This document shows positions 24,254 to 37,469 of a DNA stretch of 64,000 nucleotides, piece after piece. The DNA lies in NCBI GenBank assembly GCA_034406715.1, contig CP137864.1, positions 1,178,001 through 1,242,000 on the forward strand, written 5' to 3'. The DNA comes from Rhodotorula mucilaginosa. Its lineage: Eukaryota > Basidiomycota > Microbotryomycetes > Sporidiobolales > Sporidiobolaceae. Made by a program: the position numbers and the translations under genes. The notes under the pieces are model-generated. The model ran no database searches, had not been told where the DNA came from, and saw nothing but the letters and a program-made list of their open reading frames with translations. The first letter of the stretch is position 1; each line of letters begins with the position of its first letter.

Positions 24254-27200
24254 CTACATGGTCTCGCCTTCTTCCACAAAGCCTCTATCGATGGCGTCGA
24301 TCGCCCCTTCGCACAGGACGCACTCGCTCGCGATCAAGTCGTCGAGCTGCTTCCGCCACTGTTCCTTCTCCTCCTCTTCGCGTTTCTCCCGCGCGCTCAA
24401 CTCGCGGTGAGCGGACTGATCGAGCGAGCCGTTCTGGCGCGGGTTGCGCCTCCCGTTGTTCGAGTTCGACTTGGCAGCGCCGAGGGGAGTCGCGAGTCCG
24501 TTACCGAGACTGCGCATCGTGTTGGTGATGGCAGCGCCGCCTCCGGACGGTAACGGGATCGCGCCTCCGATCGCACTCAGGAGCGCGTCGGGCAAGACGA
24601 GCTTGCGCAGCTGGTCGACGGCTTGAACGGACGCGGCCGCGAGCTTGAGCCCCTGCGCCGACGTGTCGTCGAGGATACCGAGCGGGCGCTTGCTCGACTT
24701 TGAGGACAGCGCGTTGGAGGACAGAGTGGCGGAAGGCGCGAGACGAGCCTGCAGGTCGAGCATGCGGCGAAGCTGAGTCGGCGACAGCGACTTGGTCACC
24801 TGCGGAGAACACGGTCAAGATCAGTTCCTGAAACGGCGAGTACTGTGCCCGCCGAACAGCGAAATCGCACCTCTTGAATCAAGCAATCTGCGTGGAAGCA
24901 ATGCTGACAGGGGAAGACGTAGAATTGCCGAGTGAGAAGCTGCTGCCGGCAGACACCGCACTTCTCGCCCGCCTCGACGACGACGAATCGGTTGTCGAGC
25001 TCGGCAATGTCGGCCTTGATCGCCTCGGCGGACCGCGTCGCTTCCGTCATGTCCTCCTTGAGCCGTTCGATGTGAGCCGAGTAGTCCTCGAGCGCCGAGC
25101 AGATCTCTTCTTTGAAGTCGTCGATGACGACAAAGTCGGGGAAGAAGGGCAAGATATCTTCGATCTTGAGCAGATTGGTCGACTCGAGGAAGTGCATCGC
25201 GCTATGACGAGGGGAAGTCGCGTGCGAGGTCAGCCAAACGGTCTCGCGAGGCTGCCTTGCTAAGCCGGGACATCTACTCACGTCTTGATGTCGTTCTTTT
25301 GCCCGACGACATGCTTGGCAATCTTGAGCCAGAGCTTCTTCCGCAACAAGTCGTCGTCTTCGGGTTTGTCGGCACAGATCTTGGCCAAGTCGAGGTCGTC
25401 GTGCTCGAGAGCGAGGTTCACGCTCGACTCGAACAGCGCCATCTTGGAATAGATGACGACGCACGCCTGGACCCGCTTGTGCGCTCGCGAGACGCGGAGA
25501 GCATAGTCGAGGTCGTAGTAAGGGTCGCCGGTTTGCGGATCTGCCGGCGCAGTCTCGAGGAAGCGAACGAACGCGGACTCGTCGCTCGACGGCGACGTGG
25601 CGTACAAGGTGACGAGCGTGTTGTGCACTGCCGTATCGGTATTGTGTTGAGCGAGGATGACGTGCTCTAGGTATCGGATCAGCTGGGTATGCGCCGAGGA
25701 CGAAGACTTCGTGCCCGATCGGGAACGCGGCGTTGTCACTGCCGGCATCAAGCGTCGCGGGTCGAGTTGTGGCTGGCGCATGAAGCTGTCGACCGTCTCC
25801 TTCGGCGCATGCTTCAATAGCACAGAGGCAAAAGGGTAGTACAGGTCCGGCGACTCCTGTGAGCAGTTTCGCAGGCATCAGCGCACTTCGGTGTAGTTGG
25901 GCCCGACTGCAAAGCGGAATGACCCGTACCTGCCTCCCCAGCGCCTGCAGAGCTTGTGTCCATTCCTGTTGCGCAATGTGGTGGCGGACGATGCGCTCGT
26001 GATCACCGACAACCGACGCGAAATACATCGTGAGCTCGTCTCGGCCGTGCCGATCCAGGAGTTCATACGTCGTGCGACGATCGAGGTTGTCCTTGGGAAG
26101 CACTATCCGTCAGCATGCCGTCCCTTTCCCCTCTCAATGAAGGCGGAAGCTCACCTTGTAGGTTGAGATGAAGTGGCGCATGTCTTCTTCGACAATAGTT
26201 CGTTCGACGACCAGGTTGTCGGCGTCTTCGGACGCACGTTCGGCGGCGGCCCGATCTTCGAGGTGATTGATCTTGGCCAAGTAGAGCTCGACCAGCCACG
26301 TCGCGAGCATCATGCGCTGAGTCAGGTCCTGAAGCGAGAGACGCAGGGGCGAGGGTGAGTAGAACCATTCACCTCGCGGAGCGGACACAGATCGGACCAA
26401 CACGCACAGATTTCTTGAGCCGTTCGAGCTTGGCGACGAGGAACACCCGGAGCGCGTCTCGCTCATTCTTGTCCACGAAGCGCAACACGACCTCCTCGAA
26501 CCCCTTTGACGATTGTGCATAGGCCTGTGCCGCCTGGATGAAGCGACCGGCGGCGAAGTAGGCGTCTGCCTCGGCGGCGAGGACAGTGTCGCGCTGCCTC
26601 TGGGTCTGAATCGTAGCAGACAGGATGTCAGACTCGTCAGCACTTCGCGAGTCGGGCCAGCACAGCGGACTCACCTTGGCGGATCGCTTCGCTTGGTCCC
26701 AATTCTGCCGAGCGAGGTAGACCTTCCAGACATCTCGGTCTTCGTCCCGGATGACGAGCTCAAAGATGCTCGTCTCGGTATGCATCCAGCAAGTCTTGCG
26801 CAACGCGTCAGTCGACAAGCGCACGGGTCTCGAGCCGTCCGGCTGCAAAGATCTCATTCAGTCAGTTACCACTCGATGCAAGTCAGGTCGACAGCCTCGA
26901 CTCACAAAGTCCAGCGTCTCCCGGTAGACAACCTTGTCGGTCAGGATGTCGACCGCGCAGATCTTGTCCGAGTAGAGCAGCACAAAGTGATGCTCCGTCA
27001 GAGCCATGCTGAGCGGCTGCTCCTCGGCCGAAAAGGTCCCGCTCGAGTCGAGCGGGTATGGGATCAGCGAGGCGGAATCGATGACTGCGTCGCCTGGTTG
27101 CAGGTCGCTGGAAGGCGGAGGGAAGACGAGGTTCCCGTGATACACTCCCGGACCTGCGCGGGCAGAACGGCAAGCTCAGCGATGGATTGGCGATCAAGAC

Positions 27201-28442
27201 GGCGAAGCAAGGCCTGGAACTGACCTGTCATCCAGGCCATGCTCTTGGGTCGAGCCAGCCCCTCCTTGCCGTCCGTCCGTGCCGGCGCGCAGAAATGCAG
27301 CTCGGAACGTGTCGAGTCGCTCGGGAGTTCCAGCATCTCTGAGCATCGCGGAGAAAGTGATGAGCGGACTGACACGCGCGAATGTGGAGAGAGCGGACAA
27401 CTCACTCGGTCGAACATCACCGGACGCATACAAGTGTAGGACGGTCTCGAGTAGTCCGGGATCGTCGTCACGCGAGTGCTTTTGGTTGCCCAGAGTCGCG
27501 CCGTCGCCGACATACTGGTACACCTTGGTCGTCGTAGCCGCGACGACCGCGAGTCTTCGAGTGTTCCAGATCTCGTATCGCAAGCCTACGATCGATTGCC
27601 GCTCAGGCAAGGTCAAGAGTTGCTTGACGTATCGCTCGGGCGAGGGGGCGCGGCCGGGCACCGGTAACGAGAACCCGCCGGCGTCCGAGGCGAGAGCCGG
27701 GTCGACGAGGGTCGTTTCGAGGATCTGACCCGTCGTGGTCCCGAGGAGGATCTCGCGCGTCGAGAAGGAGGTCGAGGCGGACGGCGAGGCAAAGGACGAC
27801 GGCGACCACGCGACGGAATCGACGATGGCGCCCTTGAGTCGAGGCAAGGGTCTTACCTTGCGCGCTGGCGATGCATTCGAAGAGGCCAAGTTGGCGGGCA
27901 AGACTCCGACGTAGAGGTAAAAGTTCTCTCCGGACGAGGTCGAGACGAGGACATGCCTGCCTAACGGGTCGACATGGACCTTGTGCAAACTCGGCGGAGC
28001 GGGCGCCGGCGTGTTCCGACCGTGCGCCTGCGGCTGTGCGAGGGGGATCTCGATCGTCTCGACCTCGGTCGGGTGCGCGAGGTCGATGCGGATGAGTTGA
28101 GGGTGCGAGGTGGGGGGAGCCGCAGCCGCAGTCCTCGAGGGGGCGGACCCGGTCACGGCGAGGACGAGGACGTTGTTGGCGCACGACAAGCTGAAGAGCG
28201 CCGACGGGAGCGTGAACTGGACTTGTCCGAGCGAGAAGATGGGCGTGTCGGCCTCCTGCTTGTTCGGAAGGCGGGGGAGGTCAGCCTGTCCTTCCAGCGC
28301 ACCTCGGGTCGGGCCAGGGGGGAGATCTCTCTCGCAGACTGACCTCGCTGTGTTCTGCATCGTACACGGCGCCGTCCTCGAACCCGTGCACGGGAACGGC
28401 GAGCGAGCGTCGATCGTCATGCGACGAGACAAAGTCGTCCAT
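24254..28442 (-). CDS. VPS18: Vps18/Pep3, core subunit of HOPS and CORVET tethers
   Basis: Vps18 is a RING-bearing core protein of the endolysosomal tethers HOPS and CORVET. The start MDDFVSSHDDRRSLAVPVHG (28442) lies just upstream of an intron. The N-terminal beta-propeller includes KVHVDPLGRHVLVSTSSGE, VDSVAWSPSSF and YEIWNTRRLAVVAATTTKVY. Alpha-solenoid repeats follow. The C-terminal RING is split as in orthologues: CGVC...FYVFPCQHCFHADCLIQEV, then a long linker, then SECVLCEGAIDAIDRGF near the stop (24254-24256). Residues before the RING form a predicted coiled coil (DYSAHIERLKEDMTEA). About ten introns. The gene is divergent from YTA7. Confidence 0.95.
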
Positions 28443-29020
28443 TCCCACCGCGTCTTGCCCTCTGCCGGTCCGTTTCGAGCGCCGGATTCGCCAGCAGCCA
28501 GCTATGGTCTTCTCTAGTCGAGAGAGGCAACTCCGATAGAGCGAGCGAGTGTCGAGTTTGCCTGGTCGACTTGGCGACTTGAAAGTGGTGCAGCGCGACG
28601 TTGGTTCGCATCAACTCGCGCGGTCGGTCCGCTTGCATACATAGTGGGACTCGTCTGCCAGAGGATGTTGCTATGGAAGCACTACGAGCTACCCTCTTGC
28701 AATACACTGGGGGGAAAGTGCGAAACTTTGCACATTTACCAGCAAAGGCGAACAAGCGGTACGGGCGAATGCTGTACACCGCCCACAGTTGACATCTCGT
28801 TGATTTTTCGACGCCAGTATGTACGGGAGAAAAAGCGGGTGGCAAGCGATGGCGCGGGGCGAGAACGAGCACGCGTGTCACAAGAGCCCTCGCTTCTCAG
28901 GCTGTATAGCGTGTCGGCGCAGTCGAGCACGCGAGCGAGCGCAGCGTACGCAACCCCGCTGCAGCGCGCGTCGACCACTCCGTCTCCCCGCCGTGGACGC
29001 GCCGTGCGAGGCGGCGATTT
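28443..29020. promoter_or_regulatory. Divergent spacer VPS18 / YTA7
   Basis: This 578-bp region lies between the VPS18 and YTA7 start codons. It contains A/T-richer stretches (28620-28760) than its surroundings, consistent with promoter DNA. Short frames here have no family resemblance. The YTA7 start could move upstream if a leader exon exists. Confidence 0.55.
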
Positions 29021-32000
29021 ATGCCCGAGCGAGACTCTCGTGCCCGCGGTGCTGCCCACGCCGACCACGCGTATACAGCCCCGCCAGACCAGTACCTGCC
29101 TGCGCAGTACCCCGGCCCGTACGCTAGCCTCCCCGCGTTGCCCCCGCTCCCAGCAGCAGCAGCCGCGAGTGCAGGTCATCACCCCGTCGCTCCTCTCGGC
29201 GCCTCGTCGAGTCTGCCGCCGCTCAACAGCTACGCGGGCTATACGCAGTACCAGCAACCGTCAGCGCAGCAGCACGACGTCCACCACTGGTACCAGAACC
29301 AGCCAGTCGGAAGCGCAGGAGGAAACCCGTATCCGACCGCGAGCGGCAAAGACATGCCCGGCAGGACGCGCCGCTCGACTTCGCGCCAGCAAGAGGCGCA
29401 CGCGCCCACTCCGACCATCAGCTCGACGAGAGCTCGCAGGAGTACGGCAGCCGTCTCGTACACGCAGTTTGCCGCCGACAGCGACGAAGAGGACGATTTC
29501 AAGCCGGCGAAAGGACAGGACGACGACGACGACGAGGTCCTGCCCACCCGCAACACGTCTCGCCGCTACCAGCAACAGAAACAGGCGCAACAAGAGCCGA
29601 CGTACGATCATTCGCACAGCCCTTACGCCCCGGGTGTGGCTCAGCCGGCGTCCGCGGCGACCAGTTCCGGCTTCGTCGAAAATGCCTCGGGCGCGCCACA
29701 GGCCGATTCTTCGCTCAAGGTCACGCTCAAGTTTGGCGGAGGCGATGCTGAAGCAGCGGAGCATGCTCAAGGCAGCTCGGGAGATGCTCCTGCCCACGCG
29801 GACGGCGGCGAGGAGGAAGACGCGCAGGGAGAGGAAGACCCCGATGCCGCCGGCGCCGACCACGCGGATGCGGGTCAGAACGGCGCCGCAGCTGGCACGG
29901 GGGAAGAAGCGCATGGCGAAGACGAGGAGAATTTGGTCGGAGGCCGGTCGCTGCGACCGCGCCGTGGACGTGTAATCGACAGCGAGGAATCGGCAGACGA
30001 TTTCCAACCTTCGGCGGCTCCTCGCCGCATCGCCACGACAACTAGCTCGGGCCGCCAGACGCGCCGTCCGGCCTTCTACGGCGAGTCGGAGAACGAGGAG
30101 GACCACAAGCCGCAGCGTCGCGGTGGGTTGAGGCGTGGTGGAAGCCGGTCGGGCTACCACGGCGACGGCGTCGAAGACGATGAAGACTACCAAGCTGAGG
30201 ATGGCGAGTATGGGACGCGCCGGAGTACTCGCCAGCGGGATCGATCTTCGAAGCGCGGCTCGCAGAGTCGGGGCAACCAGCGGTCCACGCGATCGAGCCG
30301 CCGCGGAGACCGAGACCATTCGTTCCACGGCGACTCGACCGACGCCGACACCGATGAAGAGATGCTCGACCTCGCCGACGACGACGACGACAACGACTCG
30401 CTCGCAAACGCGCAAGGCGCCAACGGTCGTCGGTTGCGGAACAAACCGCGCGTGAACTACTATGCGCCGCTCACGCTCGAGGCGCCCAAGAACGACAAGA
30501 AGGACAAGGGCAAGAGGAGACAGAACGGAGACGACGGGAACCCGTTCGCGGGCCTCCCGGCCAACATGACTGGCGCGCAGTGGGCGGCTCTGTACCCCGA
30601 AGGCGGTCAGCCTTCCGACTCGGTACGTCCGCGTCTTTCGATCCAGATCGTGCTCTGCAAGAAAGTCGACTGACTTGCTTGTCACTTCCCCCCGCCAGTC
30701 GGACGACGATGCTGCCAACATGACCAGCCCTCGCAAGGCAGCACTGTTTTCGGGTCCGGGTGCCGCCCTCGCCGGTGGCGGCATGCTCGCCGGAGGCGGT
30801 CTCGACTTTGGTAACGGTGCCCCTTCGAATCTCGGCAAGGTCAACAGCGCCGCAGGTGCGTTTTCCCCGGCCGTTCTGACGCCGCACACGGGGTCACGCT
30901 CATCCGCACATCTATGCTCGCAGCTCTCGCGGACACTGATCCGTTGGGCGTTCCGACCGACATCTCGTTCGACTCGGTCGGAGGCCTCGGCTCGCACATC
31001 CAGCAACTCAAAGAGATGGTTTCGCTGCCGCTCCTTTATCCGGAAGTGTTTGAGCGCTTCAAGATTACGCCGCCGCGAGGTGTCTTGTTCCACGGCCCGC
31101 CCGGAACCGGCAAGACGCTGCTGGCGCGGGCTCTCGCTGCCAGTTGCAGCACCGAAGGGCGCAAGATCTGTGAGCACTCGTCGCCTGGGGCGGAGCGCGA
31201 TGGCCGAGATGCTGACTGCTGTCGCTTGTTTACAGCTTTCTTCATGCGCAAGGGTGCCGACTGCTTGTCGAAATGGGTGGGAGAAGCCGAACGACAACTC
31301 CGTCTGCTCTTCGACGAGGCTCGCGCGTGCCAGCCGTCCATCATCTTCTTTGACGAGATTGACGGTGAGCCTGCCAAGCTTTCTCTCTGCAGTAACGGGC
31401 ATCCTCAGACTGACGTTCCCTGGACGAACAGGTCTTGCGCCTGTCCGCAGCAGCAAGCAGGAGCAGATCCATGCTTCCATCATCTCGACCCTGCTCGCGT
31501 TGATGGACGGCATGGACGGACGAGGACAAGTCATCGTCATCGGTGCGACGAATCGTCCGGACGCGATTGACCCCGCTCTGCGTCGCCCCGGTCGGTTCGA
31601 CCGAGAGTTCTACTTCCCGCTGCCGAATATCGACGCACGTCGCAAGATCATCGACATCCACACGACCGGCTGGAATCCGCCGCTGGAGGACACGTTCAAG
31701 GATGAACTTGCCAAGCTGACAAAGGGTTACGGCGGTGCGGACCTCCGAGTAAGTAGAGCTCGCTGCTGTCGATCGAGTCGGCCTCGAGTCTGACGCGACC
31801 ATGCTCTCCTTCTCGCAGGCGCTGTGTACGGAAGCCGCCCTCAACGCCGTGCAGCGGACATACCCGCAAATCTACAAAACGAACGACCGCTTGCTCATCA
31901 AGCCTGAGGAGATTTCGGTGACTGCGCGCGACTTTGTCATCTCGCAACAGAGTGCGTCGACCCTTGCCTGATTTGTGCCGAGCCTCATGTTCTGACCACT

Positions 32001-34470
32001 CTTCCTCGCAGACCTCATCCCGTCCACCGCTCGATCGACTTCCTCGGCAGCTGCTCCACTTCCGCCGCAGCTTGTTCCGCTCCTATCACACGCGCTAGAC
32101 AATGCCAAGACAGCACTCGCCAAGGTGCTCCCGCCTGTCAAGCGCGTCAACGTGCTCGAAGAAGCCGAGTTCGTCGAGGTTGACGGCGGATTCGAGAAGG
32201 AGAAGATGCTCCAATGTGAGTCTTCCGAAACCCTTTTGAGCTTGCTGTACTCGCCTACTCACGCCCACATGTGCGCACAGCCTTTGAACAGCTCCGAGTC
32301 TTCCGACCTCGTTTGATCGTGTGCGGCGAGCCTGGCATGGGACAGTCTTATGTCGGAGCAGCGGTCCTTCACCATCTGGAGGGTTTCCACGTGCAGACGC
32401 TCGATCTCGCTACGCTCGTGTCGGACTCGACTCGGACAATGGAGGCGTCGTGCGTACAGCTCTTCATCGAAGCCAAGCGCCACAAACCCTCGATTCTCTT
32501 CATCCCTTCGCTCGTCACCTGGTGTGCTTCCGTTGGCGAAACGGTCCGGTCCACGATCAAAGGGCTGCTCGATGGGTTGGACCCCTCGGACCCGATTCTC
32601 TTGCTCGCCGTCGTCGACGGACACTTTTCGGACGTGCCTGCCGACGTGAGGAGCTGGTTCGGCTTCGTCAAGGGGAACCGGGTCATCATCGGCAAGCCGA
32701 CTTCGGTGCGTTTCTCTGAGGCTAGCTTATTATACTTCGAGGGATGCATACTAATCCTGTCGAATGTTGCAGGATGACCGGAGAGCCTTCTTCGACGACG
32801 TCTTTGCTGGCATATCGCGACCGCCAAACGAGTACCCGGACGGCATGCCTCGCCGCAAGCGACGACTGGAGAAGCTCCCGATTGCTCCGCCGCCACCGCC
32901 ACGCGCTCCGACTGCTGCCGAGATCCAGGCTCAGCAGCAGCACGATCTCCGTCTCCTCGAATACCTCAAGTGGCGACTCGGACCGGTCCTGTCGGAGCTC
33001 AAGAAGCGCTACAAGCGGTTCCAACGCTCGCTGTACAAGGACTGGCAGAGCGACGACCTCGAGTGGCGCCAGGAGCAGCTTCGACAGGGCGAGACCGTCA
33101 CCGGTCTCGGTACTCAGCCGTACCACAATGTCGATCTCGATACGATGGCGTCAGATCTCTACAAGGGCTACTACTACACTCCGGACGACTTCCTGCAGGA
33201 CATCTTGCGCATCCAGGCGAACGCCGAAGTCAACAAGATTATGGAGAACGACGCAGAGGCGCCGATTCGGGCGGGTCAGATGGTCAACCACGTCAAGGTC
33301 ATGCTCGACCAGACCTTTGACGCCGCGTCGCGGGCCGAGTGCGAAAAGATGGCCGAGCGGATGCGCGAGAAGGACAAGGCCGCTCCGCGCAAGGATCGTC
33401 GCCGTGGCCGGAACGGCGAGCTGCCCGGCGAGGAGGGCATCGTCGCTGCTGCCGAGTCGGCTGCAAAGGCCGGAGGAGCTTTCAAGCCGCGCTTGAGTCG
33501 CGGCGGGAAGGAAGGCGAGGAAGCGGGCAGCGGAGACGACGACCGCGGCGCGGCTGCAGAGGAAGACGGGCAGGCAGCAGCAGAGGCGGAGTCGAGCGAG
33601 CAGGCGGAGCGAGATCGCGGCACGAAGCGCGACCGAGCAGGATCCGCCGCTGATGCAGAAGGCGAGCAAGGCGAGGACAATCATGGCGCCGGCTCCCCGA
33701 AGAAGCAGCGCATGGACGTTGATGGTCCAGCCGACTTGCATTCTCAGCCTGCCGCCGTCGAGCTTTCCAACGGTCAAGCTGTCGCTTCTACCAGCTCCAC
33801 AGCACCTTTTGCGTCCGCCCTCGCTGCACAAGCCCAGCCGTCTTTCGCCTCGATCCTCAACCCGACCTCCGGTACTGCCGGAGCTGCTGCAGTGGCGGCC
33901 CCGATGGCAGTCGGTTCTGCGCCTATCGACGCGCCCGCTTCCGCCTTGAGTGGACCCGCACCCGTGCTGGATGCGGCGCACAACCCGTTCCTGTCCGATG
34001 CGGCTCCGAATGGCGCCGTCGCGTCGAGTCTCGTCGCCCAGAAGGCTGTGACTGCGCAGGGAGGTGGTGGATCGGCAACTTCCTCCCGCGCAGGAACGCC
34101 GACCCCCGCCGTGAACGGTACTCCTGCCGCGGTCGACGGACGAGCTACAGACGACATCGCGGCGGCGGATGCTGCTGCTGAAGCCGCCGTCGAACGCGAC
34201 CCGGAACCGGAACGCTCGCCGACGCCGATGGAAGCGACTCCGCCTCCGCCTCCGCCCTTCATCGTGCCCTCGGATGCTGTCGACGCGCTGCGCACTTTCC
34301 TCGTCAGCGGGACCGACGACCTGACGGTCGATCAGCTCGAGCAACTGCGCGCAGCCTGCTTCGACATCGTCTGGCGGGGTCGCTCAGAGTGGGATCGCTC
34401 AGCCGTCATCGGCGAACTGGACGAACTCGCGCGCGATTTTGTGGACGAGGTCAAGTCCCTCGCAGCTTGA
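29021..34470 (+). CDS. YTA7: Yta7/Abo1/ATAD2-type chromatin AAA-ATPase
   Basis: This nuclear hexameric ATPase acts on histone H3-H4 and nucleosome density. The long N-terminus is acidic and Ser/Arg-rich (for example ADSDEEDDFKPAKGQDDDDD). AAA1 is intact: DISFDSVGGLGSHIQQLKEM, Walker A GPPGTGKT, Walker B PSIIFFDEIDG, and VIGATNRPDAIDPALRRPGR. AAA2 is degenerate: GEPGMGQS replaces the Walker A Lys with Gln, and Walker B is ILFIPSL. A bromodomain-like segment follows (LYKGYYYTPDDFLQDILRI), and the C-terminus has long Ala/Ser-rich disordered sequence before VDALRTFLVSGTDDLTVDQL. The stop is at 34468-34470. Introns cluster in the AAA-encoding middle. The start at 29021 is the first ATG of the open frame. 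Confidence 0.94.
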
Positions 34471-34878
34471 GTAGGTCCTAGCAGCATGCATCGAATCGGT
34501 TGTTGTCCTTTTCCGAGCGCCCGCACACGCAAGTCCGGCGAGGGAACAGAGGCGTTCCTTGCATCGGAGCGCTATCGTATGCTGCTTTCGGGATGCACCC
34601 CTCGTCCATGTCCGTAAGCGTGCTATTTTGCTCTACATGTCCTTGCTTCTAAATGCCAGCCAGGGGGGTTCAGAGACTTTTTCCTTGATCCCCTGCAGGG
34701 GGCGTTGAGTTTGGAGCACGTGCAGCAAGGGGTTTCGCACCGCGGAGCCGGAGCGCGTCTGCGGTTGCGATTCAATTGATCGAAGATTCGCGCCAGCTGT
34801 TCCGGAGAGCTGAGTCTGGCTTCTCCTTCCTCCCTACCTCGCCTTATCCCGCTGCTGGACGCGTCTGTACGAGCAAGA
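34471..34878. other. Intergenic region, tandem genes
   Basis: This 408-bp stretch holds the YTA7 3' UTR and the promoter of the transporter gene. No open frame of note and no RNA gene were seen. Confidence 0.6.
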
Positions 34879-36997
34879 ATGTCGGCCGAGAAGGACGTCA
34901 AGCTGTCGGTCTACGACGACAAGGAGGATTCCGTCAACTCCAGCCTCCTCGAGCGGACGACCGGTCCTGCGAAAGACTCGCTCCCGACTTCGATCCCAGA
35001 CAAGGCGGCGTCCTTGACCTCGGCGGATGGCGTCAAAAAGATCTGGCCTGGTACGTACAATGCTCCCAGGGCGCGCTGCAAGTGTCCGCCGGCCGTGCTC
35101 TTCCCGAGTTTTCATCGCACCGCCTCTCCCGGAACGTTTCGCCGCGGGGTCTAGCGTGTGACGGCCTCTGCTGCTTGCGCTGGCTCGCGCAAATACTCTC
35201 TGTGCGCACATCGGAGGCGCGCACCTTTCCTTCAGCCTCTGTAATGGCTGCGCGGCGAGCTGGACGGGAAACGGAGCATACCCCTCCCGCTTCCCGTTCT
35301 AGGTCCATCGGGGCGGACGCTCTTTCGATGGTTTCGCACGACGCTGAATGGGCATATTGCGGCATGTGTACCGGCTCGCATGTGCTGAACCGGCAGAACG
35401 AGATGGACCGTGGACTGCAAATGCACTTCGTCGTCGGAATTCTGGATTGACAGAGATCTCGCTCTTCACAGGGTACATTATCGCAATCTGGATCGCCCTG
35501 TCGTCCTCTGTAATCTTGCAGAATGCTTGGATCCTGCGGACGCTGCAGGTGCGCCAAATTTCGCTCTTTCCGCGCAGCACCCGGCTTTGTTGGTGCTATT
35601 CCCTAGGACACGTCTGGCTGACACACATTAGTTGTGGACCTTTACTAGTTCAACTACCCAATCTTCCTCACCACCTGGTACGACATCTTGTTGTCGTTGG
35701 TCCGACCGCTCCGTCAAGACCTGCTCACTCTTTTCCCGGCTCGAACAGGCATCTCGTCTACGCAACGATCGGCACTCGTCTCCTCCTGCGGTTTACCCAT
35801 CTGCTCGATGACGTACACAACGTTCAGATGAGCTGGGAGCGATGGCTCAAGAACGTGAGCCCTTTTTTTCCTCGCGGGACCTCCCTTTCCTCTCGCGACC
35901 TTCGCTTTGCGGGCCGTGGCGCTGACCAACGCCGTTTGAATCAGATTGTTCCTATCGGATGTCTATTTTCCGGTTCTCTTATCTGGAACAACATCGCATA
36001 CCTTTCTTTGAGTGTTTCATTTATCCAGATGTGCGTATGCGAGCGGATCTTGTCGCTCCGGGTGGCAAAACGGCTGATCCCAAGTTTTCCGCAGGCTCAA
36101 GGCATTCACCTCGGTCGCCGTGCTGGTTATGTCGGTCGCTTTCGGCCTTGAGCAGATGCAGCCGCGCAAATTCATCATCGTTATCGCCATTTCGTGCGGA
36201 GGTGAGCTGGCGCGCACATCCTGCGCTTTTCCCTCCGAGCCAAGCTGACCAATCCTTCCCGCCTACGCTGCAGTCGCCCTTGCATCATATGGAGAAATCG
36301 CCTTTGATTGGTCAGGTTTCATCGCCCAAGCGCTCGGAATCGCTTTCGAGGCTTCCCGTCTCGTTTGCATTCAGAAGCTGCTGACCGGTTTGAAGATGGG
36401 TCCTGTAAGCCATTCAGTTCACCGCCTTATTGACCAAGACTTGATCGCTAACTTGGATACTCTGTCCGACAGCTTGTATCGCTCTACTACGTAAGTGCCC
36501 GAGCCTGATCATGGGCACGAGTTGAACCTGTGCTAGTGGCCAATCGGCCGCCCGCAAGTGGGACCGCACCGCCCTCGGCCGCGCAAGTCCTTTTAAATGG
36601 AGCACTGAGCGTTACGCAATCTTGTCCGCAGTTTGCGCCGGTCTGCGCCGGATTCAACCTCATCCTCCTCCCGTTCTTCGAGGGCAGCGCTCCTTTCCGG
36701 GTTGCCCTCGACCTCGTCGGTTTGCCGGTCCTGATCGGCAACGCCACGACGGCGCTTGCACTCAACATTGCCGTCGTCTTCTTGATCGGCTGCGCGAGCT
36801 CGCTTGTTTTGACGCTCTCCGGCGTCATCAAGGACATCCTCCTCGTGCTCGGCTCGGTCGTCATCATGGGTTCGACCGTCACCTTTACCCAGATGGTCGG
36901 CTACGCGATCGCGCTCGCCGGCCTCGTCGTCTTCAAGCTGCCGAAGGAGACCACCGACAAGCTCATGCTTCAGGCACGGAGCGCTTTCGGGCGGTGA
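34879..36997 (+). CDS. Triose-phosphate-translocator family nucleotide-sugar/phosphate transporter
   Basis: A drug/metabolite-superfamily membrane antiporter, likely Golgi or ER, for sugar phosphates or nucleotide sugars. A hydrophilic N-terminus (MSAEKDVKLSVYDDKEDSVN) is followed by IAIWIALSSSVILQNAWIL, FNYPIFLTTWHLVYATIGTR, FSGSLIWNNIAYLSLSVSF, IQMLKAFTSVAVL and FDWSGFIAQALGIAFEASRL, the usual order for fungal TPT proteins. The last exon gives ASSLVLTLSGVIKDILLVLG and a final TM before the stop at 36995-36997. About nine to ten TM segments. Intron 1 is exceptionally long for this genome (about 35052-35451). The substrate is not predictable. Confidence 0.9.
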
Positions 36998-37469
36998 CCG
37001 TCTCTTGTTAGATAACCGTCTCATTCAGCCCCAAGCGATTCCTCAATCTTTCATAGAGTAGAACAAGCCTTTCTTTCCACTTCGAGCACGTCCTGTCAAT
37101 TACCTATTTCAGTTACGGAGCTTTCCCTTCTTCTCCCCATCCTCCCGTGACATGCCTGAGAGTGTTTCGGCGCAGGCTCCGTTCAGGTTACAAATCGGGC
37201 CGCTCCACGTTCGCTGTCTGTGACGGAATGGCGCCGTGCGTCGATGCATCGATCGCGCGGGACAAAGCGGTCAACGGGGTTCGAACTTCGAAAGATTCGA
37301 AATCGCTCGGCGAGCGTAATGATTGCATGTAACGGTAGAGACAACAACACCAGGATCGTGATGGGGCGAGAGAGAGTAAACAGCGTAATCAGGCGGCAGA
37401 GGCCACGGAACCGTTCAAAGCGATGGGGAGGGGCAAGCGGGAGTCGATGATGACGGGGAGGACGACTGA
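36998..37469. other. Convergent intergenic region
   Basis: This 472-bp stretch separates two converging genes and should contain both 3' UTRs. A GGTTCGAAC-like motif near 37278 was checked for a tRNA B box, but no A box or cloverleaf could be built around it. No gene is called. Confidence 0.55.

Noticed and set aside
29261-31540. 759-codon open frame antisense to YTA7
   Set aside because: It is the mirror of the acidic, GC3-rich YTA7 coding exons and crosses YTA7 introns without any splice logic. The translation is Arg/Val/Leu-rich with no domain. A codon-bias shadow explains it.
37270-37300. Possible tRNA B box (GGTTCGAAC)
   Set aside because: No matching A box, acceptor stem or anticodon arm could be assembled in the flanking 80 bp on either strand.
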